Of a stretch of 64,000 bases of DNA, positions 20,053 through 32,364 are shown piece by piece. The stretch comes from Buddleja alternifolia (taxonomy: Eukaryota > Streptophyta > Magnoliopsida > Lamiales > Scrophulariaceae): NCBI GenBank assembly GCA_019426215.1, contig CM033399.1, forward strand, positions 32,559,022-32,623,021, in the 5' to 3' direction. Position 1 is the first letter of the stretch; the number at the start of each line of letters is the position of its first letter. The notes beneath the pieces are model-generated. The model was not told the origin of the DNA. It worked only from the letters and a program-made list of their open reading frames with translations, and searched no databases. The position numbers and the translations under genes are program-made.

Positions 20053-22210
20053 TTTAATCGCTTGTTCTATCTGGAGTTTCATCTGGTAATAAAATATTCT
20101 CTGCATGTAACCTTTAAATGTTAATATATCTTCTTTCTTGTTTGGGGTTTTGCGGGATTTGTGGGTCCGGTCGTCCACGTCAATACAAATTGTGTTTCTA
20201 TTAGTTGAAACCTAGATGCATTCTTTTATAAGATCTATATTCTAGGACCTAAATTTCTTTTGTCTTGAGTTATCTACTTGAGTTAAGCAATTTTGAATTC
20301 TCCCAAACATCTCTTTCGTGAAGTCCGACATTGTTAGGTCTTGGTCGTAAGACTGGAATAACTGAAATGAACTTACAGATAAAATCATATAGATGGAGGT
20401 TTTGATCATGATAGGAGTTATTTGAAACCGTCGTCAGTTTGATTTGATTTTGACACGTATTGATTCCATTAGATAAACATAAATATGATTTTTAACCGTT
20501 TCCTTATCCGTGTTTCCATGTGCTGGTGTTGCCATGTTTTTGACAAGCTATTTGGCATTTTGCATATTCGGTTATCTTTATTTGGAAAATTTGATGTGGC
20601 TGGAAAGTCCTGAGGTAATATAGCTAATATTCGGATTAAGGTTTGTATACATGCAAGTATTTCATATCTGTGTGGACAAGTGTGGCTTTTTGAAAATAAT
20701 AGTTGACTGAAGTTTTGGATTAAATTGGTAGCACTATTACCAACTATTAAGTTTCACTACCTCATAGGGGTTTCATAGACCAAATGAAATCTTGTATTGC
20801 AACTTCCAATTGCATCTTCTATGCAAGGCAAGGGTGAGTCACACGTGTCCGGTTGAGGGAATTTTCTTATGGAGGAACAAGAAACTGTATGTCACGTGTC
20901 ATTCTTGCAATAGGGTGATACTTGGCCACTCCTGAGACTTGGGCTCCTGGGAGATCTACACCTTGATGTGGATACATAAATGGAAGGCCCCATGTGAACA
21001 ATACATGGGGAAGGTTGTAGATCTTCCCGGGAGCCCAGGTCCCGGGAGTGTCTAAGAATCACCCCTTGCAATATGAGATGTAATAGGAAGCTGCAATAGA
21101 AGACAACATTTGCATTAAATTGGTAGGATTATTATGCGGAAAAGAAGTTCTACAGACATTTGTGGTCATCGCAAATTTAGGGTTCTGTGACGCAATGTTT
21201 TGTGTTTATGACTGAACATTAGAGAACAAAAAGTTTCACTGATTTGAACTTGTCGTTAATATCCTCTTGTCCTTTTCACCTGTGATTTTAATTTGTTATT
21301 GTTTTGGAGTAGAACGAGTATTATGATTGTGAGGAGTCATATTGGTGAAAGACCAGCGGGAGTAGCGCCAATTATTGTGGAAATTTTTAATGTCATAGGA
21401 ACTTACTTCATATTTTAATTTCAGGCGCTCATTGTCTGATTAGGCGATAATTTATTTCCTTAGTTTATACATCCTTAACAATGATATATTTAACTAGTAG
21501 TAATATAAATTGAGGAATACATTTGACAATATTTTAGCTTCTATAATGTGTACTGTAAATTCCTTTCTTCTTTATATGTTATTTTTCTCTATTGTTCTCA
21601 TTTATGTTAGTCATAAAATGTTGATTTTATTTCAGGTGTCTTAATTGAACTTAAAGGGCACTCAAAGACGCCTCATGCTAAATTATTAGTTATAATGCCT
21701 GTACCTCTTTAATACATATTTTCAATTATTGTAACATGCCTGTTTGTGATCTCACCTATGCTTTGATTAGTGGAGTTCATTATTTCTTCGTGCTCTTTGT
21801 TTTGGTACTGATGCTTAGAACATATCGGAATGTCCAATCTATTCCTGATATTTCCGAACTTTGTTTCATCATGAGCATAATAGCTAAAATAATTATTTGT
21901 AATGCAGAAATTTGTCCCGAGAAGTTAGCAGGGGAAGCTAGCGTATGGTCGTGGATGCTATGTAGTCGGGAGGGTGTTTGCCAACCATCGAAATGGTTAA
22001 TTTTGATTACATTTGTGATTCAGATCTCAATTATCAACCACTTGTTGAGAACCGTCCTTGTCGAATGCATTTGAGAACATCCATAGCTGATAATTGCTGT
22101 TGATGCATATAGTTTTTATTCGAAACTTTGTTACTGTTGATGTTGTATTGAACTTGATTTGAGGATAGTTAGTTTACAATGAAAATTGCTTTTCAGCTAT
22201 ATATATTTCT
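20053..22210 (+). other. Conserved 3' region of F-box unit B (candidate 3'-UTR intron and exon)
   Basis: Shares blocks with the sequence behind D (52195-53960) and, in part, C (40779-41160). A donor-like CTG|GTAATA lies at 20086 and a conserved acceptor-like TAATGCAG ends at 21907. It is followed by an exon-like block with GAGAAG(T/G)(T/C)AGCAGGG and TGGATGCTATG. Reading frames over it are not conserved between copies, so it is probably non-coding. A 152-bp MITE lies inside. Confidence 0.55.
20913..21064. mobile_element. 152-bp MITE with 9-bp target duplication
   Basis: The ends GGGTGATACTTGG and, in reverse, GGGTGATTCTTAGACACTCC form an imperfect foldback almost over the whole length. CTTGCAATA flanks it on both sides (20904-20912 and 21065-21073). 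A 9-bp duplication points to the Mutator superfamily. The element is absent from the equivalent place behind gene D. Confidence 0.85.
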
Positions 22211-22407
22211 CTGTGTGTTGATTGTGGTCTGGGTGTGTAGCTTGTATTTCGCTTGTGTAATGTGAATCACTTTTGACGAGAAGAATAAGTATGAAATGTG
22301 AAACTGAGAAAGTTTGTAGTGTATATTTCACATGCCCAATCTCGAGATATTTCAAACATATATATCTCCAAATGATGTTGGAATGTAAGTTTATGGCTTC
22401 CGATTTT

Positions 22408-22611
22408 ATTTTTTTTTAATTCAAGAGGAAGGGGGATACTCTACATATCTAGCTCAATAAACCCGGGTTGATAGTTATAATCTTGAGCCATAAATACTCT
22501 ATCTAGCTCCATAAAGGAGAGGAGAGTTACAATTTGTGACAGTCTGAATTCGAACTCAGTACCTCTCACATAAAGTGGGAGGTGGATACCACTAAACCAA
22601 CAGGTCTTGGG
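22408..22611 (-). mobile_element. tRNA-derived SINE
   Basis: On the minus strand the 5' end has a pol III A box (TGGTTTAGTGG) and, about 50 bp on, a B box (GAGTTCGAATTC), then a body of about 130 bp and a poly-A tail (the T run at 22408-22418). A 17-bp target duplication with one mismatch flanks it: TTATGGCTTC(C/G)GATTTT at 22391-22407 and 22612-22628. Confidence 0.85.
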
Positions 22612-22628
22612 TTATGGCTTCGGATTTT

Positions 22629-23737
22629 GATTCATTTATAATCTACCTTAAGGTAGAAACTACAAACTACCACCTAAGTATTTGCCTCCCGTGCATAAAT
22701 ATTTGGCTCTAATTTAAGGTGATACTTGTTCTTTTGACCGCTGTTAATACAAGTCAAATCTCACGATGAATTGATTTGTTAGATCCTCAACTCACGTTTT
22801 GCTCGATTACTCGAGTTTATTTCTTTTCCAATTTTGTTACATGAAATAATTCATGCTACTATCCACCTATTCAATTGGTTTAAGAACTATTCGATATGTA
22901 AACGAGATGTAACATGAAATATTAGACGTCAGAAAATATTTTTTCAATAAAAAAAAATAAATGAATCATAATGTGAAATACTTGACATCAGAATGAAATG
23001 TTTTATTATAAAGAAGCCACTTCACGTTTTACCTCATATAAAACTCAAGCTTCATAATCATGCTGCCAATGTTAACAAATAAAAGAAAAAGAAGTGAAAA
23101 TGTTTATATTTATTTTATTGATATCATTTTTTATATATTGTACCGTCTTAAACAAATTTCAAACAATTTTCTTTTAGAGAAATAGTTATAACTTATATTA
23201 TTATATGAAATGTCAAATTAATTATCACTAGCTAACAAAAAAATTTATTACAAATAATCAATAACGAAGTATTATATAAGTAGAGAAACCTCCACACATT
23301 TGATCGATCGAACCAATGAATATCAAATTTCATATAATGTTGTTCTCTAATATTAATGAATCAATCCATTTTTTGATATGTTCTTTTGTAACATATTTAA
23401 ATAAATAAAGGGAGAAAGGAAAATGGTATTTATAAGCTAATTGGAAAATTTATGTATGGACACAGTTACTTTTATATTATAGCCCTGTTTGGGAAAACTA
23501 CAATAAAAAAGTGGTTTTGAGCTTTTTGCTGAACTTAAGATTATTTTTTGCTGTTTGATTTCACTAATTATGCTTTTACTTTTCGGAAAATAAGCTATAA
23601 AAATAAGTTAAAAACAAAAACATATATATGACGACTTCTACCATGTTCTTCAATTTCTTTGATTTTTAACAAGTTTTGCAAACAAGTTCAATTTTAACTA
23701 TTTTAACTTTTTTGTCACTTTTGCAATTTTTTTTAAA
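22629..23737. other. AT-rich non-coding stretch
   Basis: No gene was recognised. It includes a partial MITE-like word (GCCCTGTTTGGGAAAAC near 23484) without a visible partner end. Confidence 0.5.
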
Positions 23738-24110
23738 AGGTGTAATATCATTTACCCATCCAAACTTTATGGGTTTTTGCACTTTTGTAAATGAATTTTT
23801 TTTTGACACTTTTTTATCTCAACTCCTTAAGGTTTACACTTTCTTATATATTAGCATATTTCGACGAAATATTCCGCCATAATTTCAACACATGCGGCGG
23901 CCTGAGATAAAAAAGTATAAAAAAAATTTGGATAAAAAAGTGTTAAAAAAGTTTGTTTAAACTCCACGGGCTGAAATTCCTCCGGAATATGCTAGTATAT
24001 AAAACAATGTAAAATCAGTGAAATTGAGATAAAAAAGTGCAAAAAAAAAAAAAAATCGTTTACAAAAGTGCAAAAACCTGTAAAATTTGGATGGGTAATT
24101 GACATTACCT
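23738..24110. mobile_element. Foldback MITE, about 370 bp
   Basis: Inverted ends of about 90 bp. Left: ATTTACCCATCCAAACTTTA, GGGTTTTTGCACTTTTGTAAA, then CACTTTTTTATCTCAA. Right, in reverse: AATTACCCATCCAAATTTTA and the same following words. The interior repeats GATAAAAAAGTG. The target duplication is not resolved because the flanks are A/T runs. Confidence 0.75.
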
Positions 24111-24330
24111 TATACTTTAAATATTTAGCCTGACAAATTTGGCTTAATAATTATAATTCTGAACCATAAAAATTCAATCTCAATTTATCATAAGGGAGGG
24201 GAGAGCCACAACACGCCACAAGATCCGGCCTAACCGGCTTTAAAAACACACTACAAGACTATATCTATATATATGATAATGTCTCTGTCCCCTTCAATTC
24301 CTGTCGCCGCACACTATTACCTATGGAGAT

Positions 24331-25245
24331 TGTTAGATAATATAATATCTTTCCATATCTTTCTAGTATTTATGTTAATTTAGGTTTCTTTATGTTTCCT
24401 TGTATTTATCTTTTCCTTGTTTATAGTTAGAGTTTCTTGTTTACCAAGTACATGTATCTCTATAAATATGTTACTCAGTAATACAAGTTTTCTACGAGGT
24501 TTTCTCTAATCTAACATGGTATCAGAGTCATGGCTTTGAGCCATGGTATCTCGATCCTTAGCTTCCGCCACCCGTCGTTCCCCGTCCGGCGCCTCTTCTT
24601 CTCTCCACTGCCTCGACTCTCCCACTGCCGATTTCTTATCTATTATATTGTATATATATAAATGTTATTCATCAATAAAGGTTCCCCACGGGGTTTTCTA
24701 TAATCTAACATGGTATCAGAGTCATGGCTTCGAGCCATGGTCTCTCGATCTTTCGCTTCCGTCGCCATCCTCAAGTCCTCGTCCCCGTCCGACGCCCCTT
24801 ATCTAGTTTAGTGTTTCTTTATCTAATTTCTTTTTTCTTTCTTTCTCTTAGTTGCTGTCGCTCACCCTTGGAAAACGAGGACTTGGAGCCGCCGCTCTTA
24901 GCCACCGCCTTTAGTTTTGTTAGTTGCCGCTGCTCACCCTTGGAAAACGAGGACTTGGAGCCATCGCCACTTTTTATCTTTGTCGCCGTCTTTTTTTCAA
25001 ATTCTCTATGACCGGATTTCTTTGGTCCAATCTCAACATTCAAGACTCTCACGTTTCGACTGAGGGGGAGTGTTAGATAATATAATATCTTTCTAGTATT
25101 TATGTTAATTTAGGTTTCTTTATGTTTCCTTGTATTTATCTTTTCCTTGTTTATAATTAGGGTTTTTTATTTACCAAGTACATGTATCTCTATAAATATG
25201 TTACTCAATAATACAAGTTTCTTACCGGTTTTCTCTAATCTAACA
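24331..25245 (+). mobile_element. TRIM (non-coding Copia-type element), 915 bp
   Basis: The LTRs at 24331-24516 (186 bp) and 25071-25245 (175 bp) start TGTTAGATAATATAATATC and end CTCTAATCTAACA. A primer-binding site TGGTATCAGAG follows LTR 1 directly, and a purine tract (GAGGGGGAG, ending at 25070) precedes LTR 2. AGAT flanks both sides (24327-24330, 25246-25249). The interior has a second LTR-end plus primer-binding-site block at about 24640-24740, so the leader is duplicated. Only short frames (MVSRSLASATRRS, MVSRSF) are present. Confidence 0.88.
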
Positions 25246-25683
25246 AGATTTATAGAAACTTTTTTGGAGTAATGGAAGATCAAAATCCGGTAAATCATCA
25301 ATTTTGTCTTATGGAGCTTCCGGTGGCTGTTTTACATGAGATCTTGTTCAGACTTCCGATTAATTCAATCATGCAACTTAAGTTTGTATGTAGATCATTC
25401 TATAACCTCGTATCTCACCCTGATTTTACCCTTAATTATTCAAACCTTTTCCACCCTCTTGCTTTCCAATCTCTCGAATTTATATTTGCTTGAAATTTCT
25501 GATGTTAGTCGTGAGTGTTTCCAGACCATGTTTAAGCCTAAGGTTCCTGATTGGTCGGAAAGAAATTTCAACTTTGTTCGTTGTTGGCACATGTTGTAAT
25601 GGTCTAGTTTGCATAGAATTACATAAATGGCGGACTCGAATAGTTTATATATGTAATCCATTTACTGGAGAGTGTGTTGCAGT

Positions 25684-26467
25684 CATGGTTCAAAATCACG
25701 GTATCGGTGATAATATCGGCGGGTGCTGTTCCATATCGGTCGCGGCATATCGGGGTATTATCGGGCGATACGATACAAAAGTATTATAAAATGCTCCAAA
25801 AATTCTAAAAAAATTAGTAAAATTAAAGAAAAATGTAAATAACACAAATTGCTAGTTTTTAATACATATTAAAAGTATTTACTACATCAACCATCAATGA
25901 AGCTAAATATATCATTCTAGTCGCTCATGAGTAGAGAACATATACATGCTTTTATACCTTTTTTCAAACAATATTTACACTTCATCGTGAATCATCCCGT
26001 GAACAATAATACAATAATAGATATAAAGCTGACAATATTCTCTGAAAAAGAAATCGTAATAAACAATAATACAAATAAAGACACAAAAAGCAAACCTATT
26101 CCTGACTATTGTCTGAAAAAGGCCGAAAAACAAACCTATTCCTACCTATTGTCTGAAAAAGGCCGAAAAAAAGGGGGAAAAACAGACAAAGAAAAGCAAC
26201 TCATAGAATCACTATTCATTCATCTTCTCCAAAAGACCCTAAACGCAGCAAACAGTAACATTTCATTCAAAACCGAAAATCGGCCGTTTTCATCGGAAAA
26301 TCGACCGATATGGTCCGATATTATTGCATATCGCCAATATTATTGGCTGATATCCGATAATATCGGCGATACCAAGCCCAAACGGTAACAATCCGTATCG
26401 CCGGATTTTATCGGATCGGAGGGGTCCGATCCGGTTACGTATCGGCCGATATCAACTTTGAACCATG
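25684..26467. mobile_element. hAT-type MITE, 784 bp, TATCGG-rich
   Basis: The ends CATGGTTCAAA and TTTGAACCATG are inverted, and GTTGCAGT flanks both sides (25676-25683, 26468-26475). An 8-bp duplication with a CA-start terminus fits hAT. Both flanks of the interior are rich in TATCGG/CCGATA words that can fold together. The related element at 61357-62187 has the same plan. Confidence 0.88.
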
Positions 26468-27088
26468 GTTGCAGTTGCAGAACATAAAATAAAGAAAGGG
26501 CAGATAGATGTGGGATTTGGATTTGGTTTTTGTAGGTCTACTAATAATTATAAGGTCCTGAAAATCATCCTTAACTCATCGGGTGCACCCGAATCAAGAG
26601 AAGGCGAGATTTTAACCGTTGGAGTTGATGATACAAGGAGAGTTTTGGATCCGCAATCCCATTCGCTTTTGTTTGTCCGTATTCGGTTAATCTTAATGAT
26701 GCTCTTCACTGGATTGCCAATGATTGGATATCTACTTTTGATTTAGGGGAAGAAAAAGTAGGTCGACTTTCACATCCCCATGGATTGGAGCTGAATATGT
26801 TTTATATGAAATTGATATCAATAAATAATCAGCTCTGTCTTGTTGATAGTACCGACCCTTCTGTGATTGTTATATAGAAAATGAATGAATATGGAGTTGC
26901 AGAGTCTTGGACCAAAGATATGGTAATAGATATTTCATTTACATCTGTGGTACAACTTGAAGAGCTTTCTGTGGCGACAATATTGGGAAATGGAGATATA
27001 TATTTTTTACTCATCGATTGAAAGAAGACTATTTCATCTCATATAATCCAACAACAAGGGAATTAACTGAAATTGAGGTAGTAGATTG

Positions 27089-27531
27089 TGTACGCATATT
27101 TAATAAACCCAGATCATACACTATGGATATTAGAACAACAGTTATTAAGTAGAATTACATACCTGTTTGAGCCATGGTAATGAATAAGAGTGCGACCAGG
27201 CGATTTCTTGAATCAACATTTGGCTAGTTCTTCCTCTCCTTCTCTCTCAGATAGTTGACAGCGTTAATGGGAACGACAAATCTCGAAAGTGTAGAGTGGA
27301 GAGGGGACCTAGCCAGATATATATAGTATCTTAGAAACCCTCCCATAAAAGGATTCTAAGATTGGGCCTACACCAACTGTCATCCAAATCTGTTTAGGAA
27401 AAGCCTTAAATAGTGGGTCCATAAAAATAGGCCCTCCAAGTTATGTCTCATTACCGTATTTATTTAGCCCGTATTTTATAAAAGCAAAAATCCAATTAAT
27501 AGAAGTCCACCAACCGGGATAAATTCTAACA
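27089..27531 (-). repeat. 3' LTR of Copia 2
   Basis: 443 bp. On the minus strand it starts TGTTAGAATTTATCCCGG and ends ATGCGTACA. It is preceded on that strand by a purine-rich AAGTGGGAGAA tract (27532-27542). Confidence 0.93.
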
Positions 27532-28234
27532 TTCTCCCACTTGGACAAATATTAATTGTAGTTTTATAATTTTTAATAAAATTTTGAAAACGACTCTCGG
27601 GCTAAATTACAAAGTTTTAATTGTGGCCACATAGAAAACAACACAGCGATGAGACAAAACATTCAATACAATCCGGTCCAGTGAAATCACTGATATTGGA
27701 TCATGGTTGTGATTGCATCCTTATTTGATACAAGACCTTCCATGGTCACAAATACCATCAACTTTACCGACATGGATTCAGACTTGGTGGTGTAGCAAGA
27801 AATAGCATCAAATATGACCCAAATATGCTATTTCATTGTCAGTCCTTTGATTTTCTTATAAGAATTAGGTTTCCAGAAATATGAGACCCCAAGAAAATCC
27901 AATATTTTCTTGTAAGCTACTAGTTTCTACAACAATATGAAACCCCAAGAAAAATTTTATAATTTTCTTTTAAGATATGGATTTCTATAACAATATGAAA
28001 TCCTAAGAAAATTAACGACTCCATACGAAGTCAATATTGTTCAAATACAATATGGTGTCATTTATGTGACACACCCAACCCTTAAGATCAACAATGAATC
28101 TTAAGACAATATGCATAATCAAGATACAACATAAAATATGAGCAAATAATCAATAGATAAAACTAAATGCCCAATAAATAAGGGTCCAATGATGTAATAA
28201 GAATAAAAATAAAAATAAAAGAAATATGTCTCAA

Positions 28235-31200
28235 TTAACCTAATACATCAAAAGACTCCATTACACCCATATGTTGTACATGTCCTTTAAAGATAATAGG
28301 TCTCAGCCCCTTGGTCAAAGGATCAGCAAGCATAGAATTAGTATCGATATACTCTATTAGAACAGTACTATTTTTGACCAAATCTCTAACAGCAAGATAT
28401 TTTATTTCCATGTGTTTAGATGTACTAGAAGATTTATTATTCTTCGAAAAGAACACAGGCATTGTTATCACAATAAATTCTTAGTGGCTTCGAGATGGAA
28501 TCAACAATCAAAAGCCCTGAAATAAAGTTTTTCAACCACACAGCATGTGTGGCAGCCCCATAATTACAGGCAACAAACTCAGCTTGCATGGTAGATGAAG
28601 CAGTAAGTGTTTGTTTAACACTTTTCCAAGAAATGGCCCCTCCAGCCATCATGAACACATAGCCTGAAGTAGACCGAAGATCATCCGGACAACCAGCAAA
28701 GTACGAATCGGAGTACCCTGTAACCTCAAGATTATCAACTTTCCTATATACCAGCATAAAATTTCTAGTTCGTTTCAAATATCTCAATACTTTCTTAACT
28801 GCTACCCAATGCTCATGTCCTGGATTGGAAAGATAACGCCCAAGAACACCAACTGCAAATGCTATATCAGGTCTCGTGCAAACTTGTGCATACATCAAAC
28901 TCCCCACAGCACTTGAATATGGAATATTTTTCATGGACTCTTGCTCAAGTTCGTTTTTAGGAGAATGTGTTAGGCTAAGCTTATCACCCTTTACAACTGG
29001 CACATCTCCAGACTTACAATTTTGCATATTGAATCTAGAGAGAACACAATCAATATAGCTTACCTGAGAAAGTCCTAGTAAACCTCGTGGTCTATTACGG
29101 TGAATTTCAATCCCTAGTACAAATGATGCTTCACCAAGATCTTTCATATCAAAACTATGACATAACATTTGTTTGGTCTCATGGAGCAAACCCAAATCAC
29201 TACTGGCAAGTAAGATATCATCAACGTAGAGCACAAGGTATATAAATTTACTCCCACTAGTCCTTAGATAAATGCAATGATCTACCTTATTCTCCTCAAA
29301 ACCCAACGAAGTCACAACCTTATCAAACTTCAAGTACCACTGACGAGAAGCTTGTTTAAGGCCATAAATTGATTTCTTCAGCTTACACACAAGGTGTTCT
29401 TTCCCATCTCCAACAAAACCCTCAGGTTGAGTCATATAAACCTCCTCGTCAAGATCACCATTTAGAAAAGCCGTCCTAACATCCATAGGTTGAGTCATAT
29501 AAACCTCCTCGTCAAGATCACCATTTAGAAAAGCCGTCCTAACATCCATCTGATGGAGTTCTAGATCAAAATGAGCTACTAAACTCATAATAATCCTAAA
29601 AGAATCTTTGGAGGAAACAAGAGAGAAAATATCACTATAATCAATCCAGCTCTCTAAGTAAAACCCTTAGCTACAAGCCTAGCTTTAAACCTCTCAACTT
29701 TTCCCTTGGAATCTTTCTTTGTCTTAAACACCCATTTACAACCTATAGTTTTACAACCATGAGGTAGATCAACTATCTTCCACACATTGTTCCTATTCAT
29801 TGAGTGAATCTCATCCTTCATGGCGTTAAGCCACATGTCGGACTGAGCATAAGACATTGCATCAATGTAGGTAATAGGATCCACAACATGGCTAACATCA
29901 TAATCATTTTCCAAAAGATACACTAAAAAGTCATTAGGAATAGCAGGACGTTTCTCTCTAGTGGAACGCCTCTGAGGTACTTGTGGAATGGGATGTTGAG
30001 GTGGTGGATCATTATTAACAATTTCAACATTAGTTCTCGGTGCCTCCACTAGTTCAATAGGATCCTCAATTTCATTCGTAGAGGGTAAAGGAAAAGAAAT
30101 GGTTTCAGTCTGATCAATAGCAAGAATGGGATGAGAAAATTCACTTCTATCAGGAACATCATATTCCAAGAATTTTGCTGTCTGAGACTCAACTACTTGG
30201 GTTCCACGTGAAGGACAAAAGAATTTGTATCCTTTAGAATGATCTGGATACCCAATGAAGTAACCGCGGGTAGATCTAGGGTCTGTCTTTTTCTCTAGAG
30301 GATTATAAATTCTAATCTTAGCTGGACATCCCCACACACGAAAATGGTTCAAGCTAGGCTTCCTACCAACCCACAATTCGGAAGGTGTTTTAGGAACAGA
30401 TTTGGTAGGAACACGGTTAAGAATGTACATTGCAGTTTTTATGGCTTCACCCCAAAGAGAGTTGGGTAACTCACGCCGACTCATCATACTCCTCATCATT
30501 TCAGTAAGGGTGCGATTTCGCCTTTCGGCCACACCATTTTGCTCTGGACTGCCAGGCATGGTATATTGGGCAACAATTCCGGTTTCTTGTAAGTATTTGG
30601 CAAATGGTCCCATATGTTGCCCAGTTTCACCATATTTACCATAATACTCACCACCTCGGTCAGACCTAACTATCTTAATAACTTTTCCCAATTGTTTTTC
30701 AACTTCAGTTTTGAAAATCTTAAATTTATCTAGAGATTCAGATTTTTCTTTAATCAAATAAATATAACTATATCGGGAAAAATCATCAATAAAAGTGATA
30801 AAATATTTATTGCCACACAAAGTAGAAATATATGGGCCAGAGATATCCGTGTGAATTGTCTCCAAGAGGTCAGAACTATGAGTTGCACCCTTTTTCTTAG
30901 ACTTGGTTAATTTACCCCTAATACAGTCAATACATGTCTCCATGTCTTCAAAGGCAAGAGGGGGAAGAATATCTAGTTTTATTAGTCTTTCTACTCTTTC
31001 TTTAGAAATATGACCAAGACGTTTATGCCACAACATGGAAGAGTTATCTTTAATTAAGGGCCTTTTAGACATAACATTTTCAACATTAAAAGAAGAATAA
31101 ATTTGACCGGAAGCTAAGGACAATTTATATAAGCCATTAGACAAAACACCAAAACCAACAATTTTAGAATTAAAAATTAGATTGAACTTGTTTTTACCAA

Positions 31201-32364
31201 AGGAAATGTCATAACCTAAATTATTTAAAATAGAAATGGAAATTAAATTACGAGTGAAAGTCGGAACATAAAGAACATTCTTCAAAATAAGTCTAAAACC
31301 TGACTCTAAGTTTAAATAACGGTTCCTACGAATTCTACTTCTGCTAAGGCTTCAATTGCTACCCCGATTTTAGATTCAGCATCACTTGGCTTCCTTTTGT
31401 TTAAAAACCCCTGCAATGAAATCGCAACATGAACATTTACCCCACTATCAAGCCACCAAGAATTAATAGGAGCATTAACTAAATTAGACTCAAAACATAC
31501 TAGGGCTAAAGGATTACCTTCTTTTTTCTTCTTCTCTAACCAAGCTTGAAAATCAGTGCACTCAAACCTCTTATGGCCCGGCTTCTTACAATGATAACAT
31601 TTTATTTCCTTCTTAAAACCATTTTTATTAACTCCAAGATTTTGGGTCTGATCGTTATTAACGTACTTGTTAGTATTCTGAGCTTTCTTATGAGTTTGAG
31701 GATGATGTTTCTTGAAGTTACCTAGACTCCTTTTAGGTTTTGGACCAGGGTGGGCTACAAGCAAGGCTGATTGTCCACTCTCCCTCTTAATTTTCTCTTC
31801 CTCAGAAACACATTTGGAAATAAGATCAAGAACAGTCCAGGATTCATTTTGGGTGTTGTAGGCTGTTTTAATTTGGCTAAACTCGATAGGTAAGGAGTTA
31901 AGGGCAGTGTGAACAATATAGTTGTCTGGAAGAGAAATGTCGAGATCCTTGAGTTTTGTTTGGATATGAACCATTTTCAAGATGTACTCTCTAACCCCCC
32001 CAGAATTGTTATACTTCATACCCGACAGGTCACTCATTAGGTTTCCAGCCTCAAACTTATCAGACACATAATATCTTTTTCCTACCGCATCGAAAAATTC
32101 CTTAGCACTATTAGTCTCAGGAAGTCCACTCAATAGATGCTCTCCTATCGATTTCTTCATTGCTAAGAGACTAAGACGATTGGATCTCTCCCACTGAGTA
32201 TAGGTTCTTCTCTCAGTATCAGAGGCATCATCTGCAAGCCCGGCAGGTTGATCATCTCGCAGGGTAACATCAATATCTGCTAGTCCTAAAGCACACTCAA
32301 TGTCGCGCTTCCATTTCTTATAATTTCCACCATTCAAAACCTCAATATATACTAGCGGTACCAC
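28235..32364 (-). pseudogene. Copia 2 gag-pol, several frame breaks
   Basis: The gag part (32364-31312) has a CCHC knuckle (CYHCKKPGHKRFEC) and the start of protease (SWWLDSGVNVHV). A frame break near 31300 leads to 31285-29654, with the GAG-pre-integrase motif ([17 protein letters not shown]) and integrase ([22 protein letters not shown]). A further break near 29650 leads to reverse transcriptase (29588-28437) with YVDDILLAS and RNase H (YSDSYFAG). Another frameshift near 28450 leads to the tail (MEIKYLAVRDLV, ADPLTKGL). A 63-bp in-frame tandem duplication (29424-29486 and 29487-29549) repeats the conserved AFLNGDLDEEVYMTQP motif. The element cannot make a complete polyprotein. Confidence 0.92.

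Noticed and set aside
21736..22074. Frame of 112 codons as a membrane protein gene
   Set aside because: The aligned regions behind C and D do not keep the frame. The nucleotide pattern fits a non-coding 3' region better.
22408..22611. Functional tRNA gene because of A and B boxes
   Set aside because: No cloverleaf acceptor stem closes around the boxes; the A-tail and target duplication show a SINE.
25927..26388. 153-codon frame in the hAT MITE
   Set aside because: It is inside a non-autonomous element bounded by an 8-bp duplication and has no transposase motif (no hATC dimerisation block).
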